Part shown: piece after piece, positions 1 through 6,225 of the stretch
Layout: each line of letters starts with the position of its first letter
Numbering within the stretch: position 1 is the first letter of the stretch
Notes under the pieces: model-generated
Seen by the model: only the letters and a program-made list of their open reading frames with translations
Database searches by the model: none
What the model was told of the DNA's origin: nothing
Made by a program: the position numbers and the translations under genes
Origin: CAIOSQ01 sp964434345
GTDB lineage: Bacteria; Pseudomonadota; Alphaproteobacteria; CACIAM-22H2
Assembly (NCBI GenBank): GCA_964434345.1
Contig: CAYSUY010000109.1
Coordinates: 1 to 13,884, forward strand
Direction: 5' to 3'
Length of the DNA: 13,884 bases

Positions 1-562
1 CGAGCGAGATCGCCTCCTGGCTGATGCCTTCCATGAGGCAGCCATCGCCGGCGATGACATAGGTATGATGGTCGACAACGCTGTCGCCGAAGCGGGCGTT
101 GAGCCAGCGTTCGGCCATCGCCATGCCGACGGCGTTGGCGATGCCCTGTCCAAGCGGACCGGTGGTCGTTTCGATGCCGGCGGCGTGGCCGAATTCAGGA
201 TGGCCCGCAGTCTTCGCGCCCAGCTGGCGGAACCGCTTGAGTTCCTCCATCGTCATGTCGGCGAAGCCGGTGAGATGCAGCAGCGCGTAAAGCAGCATCG
301 ACCCGTGGCCGGCCGACAGCACGAACCGGTCCCGATCCGGCCAGTGCGGATCCGCCGGGTCGAATTTCAGGAATTTCGTCCACAGGACGGTGGCGACGTC
401 GGCCATGCCCATCGGCATGCCAGGGTGGCCCGACTTCGCCTTCTCGACGGCATCCATCGCGAGCGCGCGCAGGGCGTTGGCCATGCGGGCATGCTCGGGA
501 GGCTGGTTGACGGCGAGGGGAGACGGTGCAGCGGCGGGTGCGCTGTCTGTTGCGGCGCTCAT
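1..562 (-). CDS. tkt: Transketolase, N-terminal part (3' end beyond the left edge)
   Basis: Transketolase is a cytosolic, thiamine-diphosphate-dependent enzyme that moves two-carbon ketol units between sugar phosphates in the pentose phosphate and Calvin pathways. About 187 residues are visible on the minus strand, of roughly 660 usual for the family. After a loose Ala/Pro-rich leader, the conserved domain begins at ANALRALAMDAVEKAKSGHP, followed by GMPMGMADVA, DRDRFVLSAGHGSMLLYALL, TTGPLGQGIANAVGMAMAE and the thiamine-diphosphate/Mg motif GDGCLMEGIS. The start is set at the ATG at 562. An internal ATG at 484 (MANALRAL) is an alternative that would drop the 26-residue leader, and neither has a clear Shine-Dalgarno sequence. 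The gene is transcribed away from zauP-zapA. The identity is very secure and only the start is uncertain. Confidence 0.96.
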   Translation of the reverse strand, partial: MSAATDSAPAAAPSPLAVNQPPEHARMANALRALAMDAVEKAKSGHPGMPMGMADVATVLWTKFLKFDPADPHWPDRDRFVLSAGHGSMLLYALLHLTGFADMTMEELKRFRQLGAKTAGHPEFGHAAGIETTTGPLGQGIANAVGMAMAERWLNARFGDSVVDHHTYVIAGDGCLMEGISQEAISL

Positions 563-571
563 GCGCGGCGG

Positions 572-600
572 AACATGCCCAGCGACCGGAGGGTCGTCAA
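572..600 (-). promoter_or_regulatory. Candidate sigma70-type promoter for tkt
   Basis: On the minus strand TTGACG (600-595) is followed after exactly 17 nt by CATGTT (577-572). The -35 box is good; the -10 box matches the consensus at only three of six positions. A start site about seven bases beyond the -10 would fall near 565, only about 3 nt before the tkt ATG at 562, so the transcript would be nearly leaderless. That fits the absence of a Shine-Dalgarno sequence there. This is pattern matching only. Confidence 0.3.
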
Positions 601-653
601 CCTTGATTCGCCGGACGTTTAGGGGTCTCTTCCCCCGCGACGGAGGGATGCGG

Positions 654-839
654 ATGAACCCGATCGAGATGGCGTTGGGCGAGATCGAAGCTCAGATCCA
701 GCGGCTGGAGGCGATGGCCGATGCGGGGAGCGGGCGGCCCGATGTCGCACGCCTGTCGACCGCGATCGATGCCCTGCTCGAGCGGGTCGAGGGCGCGCTG
801 GCCAAGGCGCGCGCGGCCGACTCGGCGCTGGACCGCTGA
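654..839 (+). CDS. Small coiled-coil protein upstream of ZapA (ZauP-like)
   Basis: This 61-residue, charged, helical protein has heptad-like spacing (IEMALGEIEAQIQRLEAMAD, then AIDALLERVEGALAKARAAD), as expected for a short coiled coil. It has no membrane segment and no catalytic motif. It sits 10 nt upstream of zapA, so the two are almost certainly co-transcribed. In Caulobacter, a small coiled-coil protein encoded just upstream of zapA (ZauP) works with ZapA to focus the Z-ring, and this gene has the same position and build. The ATG at 654 is preferred over the in-frame ATG at 648 because GGAGGG at 642-647 lies 6 nt before 654 but directly abuts 648. A G4/C4 hairpin (622-635) lies in the presumed 5' leader. 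The gene is probably real; the ZauP assignment rests on context, as there is little sequence to recognise. Confidence 0.72.
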   Translation: MNPIEMALGEIEAQIQRLEAMADAGSGRPDVARLSTAIDALLERVEGALAKARAADSALDR

Positions 840-849
840 GGAGACGGCG

Positions 850-1251
850 ATGGCCCAGGTGACGTTCGAGATCAATGGTCGTGCCCATACGGTCGGTTGC
901 GGAGATGGCGAGGAGCCGCGTCTGCTGGCCTTGTCGAAGTACATCGACACCAAGGTTCGCGAACTCGCCGGCCAGGTCGGAGCGGTCGGGGAAGCGCGCC
1001 TGTTTCTGCTGACGTGCCTCATGCTCGCCGACGAACTCGGCGAGGCCTATGACCGGGCGCAGACGGGAAGAGCGGCGCCTGCCGACGACGAGGCGGCGCG
1101 CCGCTCCGCACAGGAGGTCCGCGACCTGCAGGAGCGTATCGCGCGGTTGGAGGCGCAGGCGACGGCGCGCGAGGCTGAAATCGCCCGGAGCCTGAACGGC
1201 GTCGCCGCGCGGCTCGCGTCGGTGGCGGATCGTCTCGCGTCGGCGGACTGA
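850..1251 (+). CDS. zapA: Cell division protein ZapA
   Basis: ZapA is a small cytosolic protein that binds FtsZ and cross-links or aligns its filaments at midcell. The 133-residue product has the family layout: an N-terminal beta/alpha head (MAQVTFEINGRAHTVGCGDG, then RLLALSKYIDTKVRELAGQV), the LFLLTCLMLADEL helix around residues 51-63, and a long C-terminal coiled coil (about 83-130). The length is slightly above the 100-120 usual. A strong Shine-Dalgarno sequence, GAGGAG (838-843), overlaps the stop of the upstream zauP-like gene and is 6 nt before the ATG, which supports both the start and translational coupling. The gene is followed by 6S RNA and 5-formyl-THF cyclo-ligase, the neighbourhood known from many proteobacteria. 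Confidence 0.93.
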   Translation: MAQVTFEINGRAHTVGCGDGEEPRLLALSKYIDTKVRELAGQVGAVGEARLFLLTCLMLADELGEAYDRAQTGRAAPADDEAARRSAQEVRDLQERIARLEAQATAREAEIARSLNGVAARLASVADRLASAD

Positions 1252-1279
1252 CCGGATCGATCTTATCCGTCATGCGTGG

Positions 1280-1308
1280 TTGTATCGGCGTCGGTCGCAG
1301 ACTACATT
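1280..1308 (+). promoter_or_regulatory. Promoter for 6S RNA
   Basis: TTGTAT (1280-1285) and TACATT (1303-1308) are separated by exactly 17 nt, a good sigma70-type promoter and one of the best-looking in this GC-rich window. A start about seven bases after the -10 falls at A1315. This coincides with the base of the inferred closing stem of the 6S RNA, so the promoter and RNA predictions support each other. Confidence 0.6.
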
Positions 1309-1314
1309 CGCGTC

Positions 1315-1520
1315 AGGACGGGGCTGTGCGGTGCGTCAGGCCACATAATCCCTGGGGCCGATAACTTACCTCTCGGGAACTGTCTCTGCCGGGGCTGCGG
1401 TCTCGGTACCACGGTGCCCACCTGCGTCAAGCGGGCCACAGAGGATCTGAGCGCCAACGGCCAGCGTGGCTCCGTCCTACCCACATCCCCGGCCAGGTCC
1501 AGCACGCTGCATTCGTCTGG
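1315..1520 (+). ncRNA. ssrS: 6S RNA
   Basis: 6S RNA mimics an open promoter and sequesters sigma70-RNA polymerase holoenzyme, mainly in stationary phase. The location between zapA and 5-formyl-THF cyclo-ligase is the classic one. GGGGCCGATAACTTACC (1354-1370) resembles the 5' side of the central bubble of the E. coli RNA (GAGCCGATATTTCATACC). Read by eye, the fold has a closing stem of GGACGGG (1316-1322) against TTCGTCT (1512-1518) with wobbles, GTGC (1331-1334) with GCAC (1502-1505), CC-T-GGGG (1351-1357) against CCCCGG (1487-1492), and a small 3'-arm hairpin near 1457-1475 (ACGG-CCA-GCG-TGG-CT-CCGT). An apical hairpin with GGTACC/GGTGCC lies near 1396-1410. The ends are good to about 10 nt. 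No clear U-tract terminator follows. This RNA fills most of the 313-nt stretch 1252-1564, in which I see no credible protein gene. Confidence 0.85.
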
Positions 1521-1564
1521 CCGCACTCATTTGGCCCCCTGTCTTCGGCTGAGGCGTTCCGGAC

Positions 1565-2158
1565 ATGAGCGAGATCGCGGCCGAGAAGCGGCGCCTGAGG
1601 CCCGTTCTTCGGGATCGCCGGGCGGCCATGGACGCAGCCTCCCGGGCCGCCGCGGCGCACGCCCTCGCGGGGAGCTTCACGGCAGCGCCCCCTTGGCCGT
1701 CCTCGGGCCAGATCGTCGCCGGATACTGGCCGATCGGGGCAGAAATCGATGTCCGGCCCGTCCTCGAGGCTGTCTGCGCATCCGGCGGGCGCTGCGCGCT
1801 GCCGGTGGTCGACGGCCCCGGACAACCGCTCGTTTTCCGCGGCTGGACGCCCGGCGACATTCTCGTCTCGGGTCGCTTCGGAACACGCGTGCCTGCGGCC
1901 TCGTGCCCGATCCTCGTTCCCACCGTTCTGCTTGTGCCGCTGCTCGCCTTCGATTCTCGGGGCTTCCGACTCGGCTATGGCGGCGGGTATTACGATCGGA
2001 CGATCGCGGGATTTCGAACCGCCGGGCTGCACTTGCGCGCGATCGGCGTGGCCTTTGCCCGGCAGGAGATGGAGAGGGTTCCGGTGGAGGAGTTCGATCA
2101 GCGCCTCGACGGCGTCGCGACCGAGGACGGTCTGCGGCTCTTCGGTGACCGTCCATGA
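1565..2158 (+). CDS. 5-formyltetrahydrofolate cyclo-ligase
   Basis: This cytosolic enzyme converts 5-formyl-THF to 5,10-methenyl-THF using ATP, rescuing the storage folate into one-carbon metabolism (also called MTHFS, YgfA or FAU1). The 197-residue product matches the family length. It has the N-terminal basic helix EKRRLRPVLRDRRAAM, the central VAGYWPIGAEIDVRPVLE, PVVDGPGQPLVFRGWTPGD, and the diagnostic VPLLAFDSRGFRLGYGGGYY (about 124-143) with the following DR. The ATG at 1565 is the natural start, giving the expected N-terminus, although the Shine-Dalgarno sequence is weak. It lies directly downstream of 6S RNA, as ygfA does in E. coli, where the two can be co-transcribed. Its stop overlaps the ymdB start (ATGA at 2155-2158), so it opens a long operon. 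Confidence 0.95.
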   Translation: MSEIAAEKRRLRPVLRDRRAAMDAASRAAAAHALAGSFTAAPPWPSSGQIVAGYWPIGAEIDVRPVLEAVCASGGRCALPVVDGPGQPLVFRGWTPGDILVSGRFGTRVPAASCPILVPTVLLVPLLAFDSRGFRLGYGGGYYDRTIAGFRTAGLHLRAIGVAFARQEMERVPVEEFDQRLDGVATEDGLRLFGDRP

Positions 2159-2964
2159 GGGTGCTCTTCCTGGGAGATGTGGTCGGTCGTGCGGGCCGGG
2201 ACGCGATCGCCACGCACCTGCCGGGTCTGCGGCAGAGCCTTGGCTTGGATTTCGTCGTCGCGAATGGCGAGAACGCCGCGCATGGCTTCGGCATCACCGA
2301 GCGTACCGCGCGCGACCTCTACGAAGCGGGCGTGGACTGCATCACGACGGGCAATCATGTCTGGGATCAGCGCGAGATCCTGGCCACGATCGATGGCGAT
2401 CCGCGATTGCTGCGGCCGATCAATTTTCCGCGGGGCACGCCCGGACGCGGCATCGGTGTGTTCACGGTGGGCAAGCGCCGGGTCGTGGTGGTCAACGTGA
2501 TGACGCGCCTGTTCATGGATCCGCTCGATGATCCGTTCGCGGCAGTCGACGCGGTGCTCGCGACGCAGCGGATCGGGGCCGGCGTCGACCTGCTGCTCGT
2601 GGACGTGCATGGCGAAGCGACGAGCGAGAAGATGGCCCTGGGTCATTTCTGCGACGGACGCGCGTCCCTGGTCGTGGGATCGCACAGCCATGTTCCCACC
2701 GCGGACGCACAGATCCTGCCGGGCGGAACCGGCTATCAGACCGACGCGGGCATGTGCGGCGACTACGATTCCGTGATCGGGATGAAGAAAGAGGCTGCGG
2801 TGCAGCGCTTCGTGCGCAAGATGCCGGGCGAGCGTCTGTCGCCGGCGGACGGCGAGGGGACGATGTGCGGGGTCTTCGCGGAGATCGCCGAGGGTTCCGG
2901 CCGTGTGTCGCGGATCGCGCCCGTGCGGGTCGGCGGCCGCCTCATTCCGGCGATCCCCGTCTAG
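2155..2964 (+). CDS. YmdB-family (TIGR00282) metallophosphoesterase
   Basis: This 269-residue protein is a calcineurin-like metallophosphoesterase of the YmdB type, a family shown in Bacillus and Deinococcus to hydrolyse cyclic nucleotides (2',3'- and 3',5'-cNMPs). All expected metal ligands are visible: D8 in LGDVVG, E39-N40 in NGENAAHGFG, N67-H68 in TTGNHVWDQ, H152 in DVHGEATSEK, and H177/H179 in GSHSHVPTAD, followed by TDAGMCGDYDSVIGM. The length and both ends match the family. Start and stop overlap or nearly touch the neighbours (ATGA with the cyclo-ligase; 10 nt to the next gene). Pairing with 5-formyl-THF cyclo-ligase is a common alphaproteobacterial arrangement. What is less usual is a cyclase-like gene directly downstream. 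It appears catalytically complete; the natural substrate is not determined by sequence. Confidence 0.93.
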   Translation: MRVLFLGDVVGRAGRDAIATHLPGLRQSLGLDFVVANGENAAHGFGITERTARDLYEAGVDCITTGNHVWDQREILATIDGDPRLLRPINFPRGTPGRGIGVFTVGKRRVVVVNVMTRLFMDPLDDPFAAVDAVLATQRIGAGVDLLLVDVHGEATSEKMALGHFCDGRASLVVGSHSHVPTADAQILPGGTGYQTDAGMCGDYDSVIGMKKEAAVQRFVRKMPGERLSPADGEGTMCGVFAEIAEGSGRVSRIAPVRVGGRLIPAIPV

Positions 2965-2974
2965 GCGTCGGGCC

Positions 2975-5419
2975 TTGCCAAGCCGCTTCGCCGTCCTGAA
3001 GCTGCGCTGGCCTTGGCCCTGGCGCTGGCCCACCGGCGCCGCAGTCGCGACGCGTGACGAGGCGGATGTCGTCATCGATCCGGCGCGGCAACGTCTGCGG
3101 CGGCGGCAGGCCTGGAGTCGGGTCGGTTTTCCGGTCGCCGGGGTCGTCCTGATCGTCTTGTCGCTCGCGGGCATCGCCTCGTATTCCTACGACGCCAACC
3201 GGCGTGATGCGCTCGCCCTCGCGGACGAGGTGATCCGCGCGCAGGAAATGCGGATCACCCGCGAGGTGGATGGGTATCTGGCGCCTGCGCCGCGCGCGCT
3301 GGAATTGCTGCGCGGCGTGCTGTCCGATGGTGCCTTCCTCGGCTCTGCGCAGGGGGCGAGCGAGGCGATGGGATGGCAGATCCTCTACGACAATCCGCAT
3401 CTTGCGCTCGTCAGCTACGCGGCACCCGACGGGTCCTTCATGATGCTCAGGCGCGAGTCCGACGGCGCGATCGACACCAAGACGATCGATCGCCGTGACG
3501 GCGGAAGGATTACGACCTGGACCCGGCGCGATCGCCAGGGCAACACCGTGGCGATCGAGAACGATCCCGAGGACAGCTACGATCCGCGCACGCGGGTCTG
3601 GTATCGCGGCGCCCTCGAGGCGGGCGACGGGCTCGACTGGTCCCGGCTCTACATCTTCTTCACTGACCAGCGTCCGGGCATCACCGCGGCGCAGGCTCTG
3701 CGCGACGAGGCGGGCGCGGTGCGCGCCGTCTTCGGCGTCGACATCGCCCTCGAGAGCTTGTCCGCCTTCCTGTCGCGGCTCACGATCGGGCGGAGCGGGC
3801 GCGCGCTGATCGTCGACGCCGACGGTCTGGTGATCGCGCATCCCGACGCCGCGCGTACGATCCGTCGCGTCGGCGAGAACGTGGAGCCTGTGCCGCTCGC
3901 CGAACTGGGCGATCCAGCCGTCACACGCGCCTATAACCGGTTCCGCATCGACGGGCCGGGGCGGCGGATCATCGAATGGGGCGGGGCGCGCTACCTGACC
4001 GCGGCATCGCCCATCGCCGCGGCCGGCGCGCGCGGCTGGATCGTGCTGCTCGTCGCGCCCGAGGCGGAGTTTGTCGGTTTCGTCGGTCTGAACAACCGCT
4101 CCACCTTGGCGATGTCAGCAGCCGTCGTGCTGATGGTGGTCCTCATCGCCGCGATCCTCGTTCGTCAAGGCTTGCGTGCCGATCGCAACGCCCGTCTGGT
4201 GATCGAGCGCGAAGAGAGCCGCGCGGCGCAGAGCGACGCCTTCGCGACGCTGTCCGCGAACGCGGCCGTCCTCGATCCGGCTCGCGAGGACGCGCTGCGC
4301 GGGCTCACCCGCGTCGTCGCGCGGGTCGTGGTGGCGCGGCGGGTCGGCATCTGGCGACGACTCGACGCCGGTGACGGCGACGCCGTGCGGCTCGAGGATT
4401 GCCGCGATCGGGAGCATGACGGGCACACGGCGGGGATCGTCGTCGCGCGCGCCGATGCGCCATCCCTCTTCGCGGCGCTGGACCAGGACGACGGTGCGAT
4501 CGTCGCCGAAGAGGCCGCGCGCGATCCGCGGCTGGCCGAGTTCCACACACGGTGCTTGGCGCCGCTCGGTACCCGCGCGGTGTCTGTCATGCCGGTACGT
4601 GCCGGTGCGCGCTGGGTCGGTTTTCTGTGTCTCGAGGACACGCGCGCCGAGGGCGCGATCGTCTTCGCGCGCGCCGTCGCCGGCATGCTCGCCGTGCGCT
4701 ATGCGGCGGCACAGCGGGGCGCGCCCGTCGCGCGTATCGACCCGGCCGTCGCCTCGACCGAGCCCGTCGCGGCGGGTTCCGACGGTCATCCGAACCCGGA
4801 ACAGGTCACGCGGCGGCGCTCACGGCTGCCGGTCCGCACCGCGCTCGCCGGTGCCGGCGACGGTCCTGTGCGTGCGTTCGACCATGTCGCAGTCCTGACG
4901 CTGCTGGCGACGGATCCCGTTGCGCTGTTGGAGACGGCGCCGGATGGCACCACCGGTCCTGTCATGCTTCGGCTCGCGGCCGCGGCGGCGCGGATCGCCG
5001 ATGCCCATGGGATTGGCTATGTGCGCTTGATCGGGGACCGACTGGTGCTGGCGGCGGGGCATGACGGTACCCCGGCGGCGGCGGCGGCGGAGCGTCTGGC
5101 GCTGGCCGCGCTCGACCTGCGGGGCGCGGCAGCCGAGATCTTCGCGGGTCTGGGACATCAGGCCGGTTTCAGGATGGGTCTCGATTGCGGGCCGGCGCTG
5201 GGCGCCGAGGTCGGCATCGGTGAACCGGGCCTCAATCTCTGGGGCGATGCCGTGCGCGTCGCAGATCGCCTCGCCGATACCGGCCTTGCGGGCGCGATCG
5301 TGGTCGCCGAGAGCGCCTATACCCTGCTGCGCGCGCGTTTCGTCTTCCAGGCGCGCGGAAATTTCTATCTGGCGGGAAGCGGCGAAATGCCGACCTTCCT
5401 GCTGGCGAGCCACGAATGA
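2975..5419 (+). CDS. Membrane Cache-GAF-class III cyclase-like sensor, active site degenerate
   Basis: This is an 814-residue inner-membrane sensor with TM1 at about 50-72. A periplasmic double-Cache-type domain follows (about 73-365; RTRVWYRGAL, DEAGAVRAVFGVDIALESL, GRALIVDADGLVIAHPD), then TM2 at about 376-396. A GAF-like domain is inferred at about 416-576, then a low-complexity linker and a class III nucleotide-cyclase homology domain (about 634-812). That domain keeps the fold motifs (FRMGLDCGPALGAEVG, WGDAV, and the terminal RGNFYLAGSGEMPTFLL). The first metal Asp is lost (VAVLTLLATDP where families have FxDIxGF). GD at 687-688 is kept, the base-selecting Lys is Arg, and the transition-state Asn is Arg761 (WGDAVRVADR), while Arg765 is kept. 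Cyclase activity is therefore doubtful. The start is the TTG at 2975, 10 nt after ymdB, because no ATG lies before TM1; a GTG at 2903 would overlap ymdB. It overlaps the permease gene by ATGA. Confidence 0.85.
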   Translation: MPSRFAVLKLRWPWPWRWPTGAAVATRDEADVVIDPARQRLRRRQAWSRVGFPVAGVVLIVLSLAGIASYSYDANRRDALALADEVIRAQEMRITREVDGYLAPAPRALELLRGVLSDGAFLGSAQGASEAMGWQILYDNPHLALVSYAAPDGSFMMLRRESDGAIDTKTIDRRDGGRITTWTRRDRQGNTVAIENDPEDSYDPRTRVWYRGALEAGDGLDWSRLYIFFTDQRPGITAAQALRDEAGAVRAVFGVDIALESLSAFLSRLTIGRSGRALIVDADGLVIAHPDAARTIRRVGENVEPVPLAELGDPAVTRAYNRFRIDGPGRRIIEWGGARYLTAASPIAAAGARGWIVLLVAPEAEFVGFVGLNNRSTLAMSAAVVLMVVLIAAILVRQGLRADRNARLVIEREESRAAQSDAFATLSANAAVLDPAREDALRGLTRVVARVVVARRVGIWRRLDAGDGDAVRLEDCRDREHDGHTAGIVVARADAPSLFAALDQDDGAIVAEEAARDPRLAEFHTRCLAPLGTRAVSVMPVRAGARWVGFLCLEDTRAEGAIVFARAVAGMLAVRYAAAQRGAPVARIDPAVASTEPVAAGSDGHPNPEQVTRRRSRLPVRTALAGAGDGPVRAFDHVAVLTLLATDPVALLETAPDGTTGPVMLRLAAAAARIADAHGIGYVRLIGDRLVLAAGHDGTPAAAAAERLALAALDLRGAAAEIFAGLGHQAGFRMGLDCGPALGAEVGIGEPGLNLWGDAVRVADRLADTGLAGAIVVAESAYTLLRARFVFQARGNFYLAGSGEMPTFLLASHE
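5073..5090 (+). repeat. (CGG)6 trinucleotide tract inside the cyclase-like gene
   Basis: Six perfect CGG units fall in frame within the cyclase-homology domain, encoding an alanine run (TPAAAAAERLALAAL). Unit gain or loss would keep the frame and only change the alanine count. It probably reflects GC-rich codon bias. Confidence 0.7.
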
Positions 5420-6225
5420 CGGGGGCGCGGCGCACCGCTGCGTCGGCCTTCGGTGCGCTGCTCGCGCGTCTCGGATGGCCGGTGGTCGCGGCCGCACGAT
5501 GGGCGACCGATATCTGCGCCATGGCCGCCGCCATCCTGCTGCTCGCCATGCGGGCGTCGTCCTGGCGACGAACCGTGACCCGCGCCTTCGTCCGCGACCT
5601 CCGCGCCGCGCTCTTGGGTTCGTTGCCGGCGGCGTCGGTGCTTGCGGCCATGGTCGGGCTCGGCCTCGTCTATCAGGCGCTCTACTGGCTCGGCAGCGCG
5701 GGCCAGATCTCGCTGATCGGAGAGGTGATCGTGACCGTTCTGCTGCGCGAGCTGGCGCCGATGATGGTCGCGTTGGTCGTGATCGGACGAAGCGGCACCG
5801 CCCTGCTCATCGAATTGACGCAGCAGCGCACGGGCGGGCAGTTGCGCATGCTCGACGGCCAGGGCGTCGATCCGTTCCTGGTCTATGTGCTGCCGCGGAC
5901 GCTGGCATTCGCGGTGGCGAGTTTCACGCTGACGATCCTCTTCGTGGTCGCGACGCTGCTGTGCGGTTATGTCAGCGCGTCTGCCCTGGGCGTCGTGCAA
6001 CTCTCCTTCCACGACTTCGTCGACACGACGATCGCGACCATGCGTGTCGGTGATTTCGTCATCCTGCCGGTGAAGTCGCTCGCGCTCGGCTACGCGATCG
6101 GCGTGATCTGCTGCCACACCGCGCTGACGCATCGGCGCGATGCGACGAGGGTGGTGGCGAGCGGATTCGTGCGGGCGACCCTGACGGCGGTCGCGGTGAG
6201 CGGCATGCTCACCCTGGCGATATGA
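5416..6225 (+). CDS. MlaE-family ABC transporter permease (divergent)
   Basis: This is an inner-membrane permease of the MlaE/YrbE family, which with an ATPase and an MCE protein moves phospholipids or other lipids across the envelope. The 269 residues match the family length (about 260). Recognisable are an amphipathic N-terminal part, a hydrophobic stretch ending in GLGLVYQALYWLGSAG, the conserved core LLRELAPMMVALVVIGRSGTA (about 111-131; compare LLRELGP..AALL.AGRAGSA in MlaE), VDPFLVYVLPRTLAF, and four or so further membrane helices to the C-terminus. The loop usually reading TEQL/EQIDAL is TGGQL here, so the conserved Glu is missing. This lies in the cytoplasmic region likely to face the ATPase, which matters because the neighbouring ATPase homologue is also degenerate. 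It is translationally coupled to both neighbours by ATGA overlaps. The family is secure; the cargo is unknown. Confidence 0.88.
   Translation: MTGARRTAASAFGALLARLGWPVVAAARWATDICAMAAAILLLAMRASSWRRTVTRAFVRDLRAALLGSLPAASVLAAMVGLGLVYQALYWLGSAGQISLIGEVIVTVLLRELAPMMVALVVIGRSGTALLIELTQQRTGGQLRMLDGQGVDPFLVYVLPRTLAFAVASFTLTILFVVATLLCGYVSASALGVVQLSFHDFVDTTIATMRVGDFVILPVKSLALGYAIGVICCHTALTHRRDATRVVASGFVRATLTAVAVSGMLTLAI

Noticed and set aside
648..653. ATG at 648 as start of the ZauP-like gene
   Set aside because: The GGAGGG Shine-Dalgarno sequence directly abuts it, leaving no spacing; the ATG at 654 has a proper 6-nt spacing.
1276..2148. 290-residue plus-strand open frame crossing the zapA-cyclo-ligase gap
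   Set aside because: It runs through the 6S RNA and then out of frame through a clear cyclo-ligase gene; the product is Arg/Gly/Ser-rich with no family pattern, typical of a GC-rich shadow frame.
2903..2974. Upstream GTG start for the cyclase-like gene at 2903
   Set aside because: It would overlap the ymdB 3' end by about 60 nt and add an Arg/Ser-rich stretch unlike the rest of the protein; the TTG at 2975 fits operon spacing better, though this is not proven.
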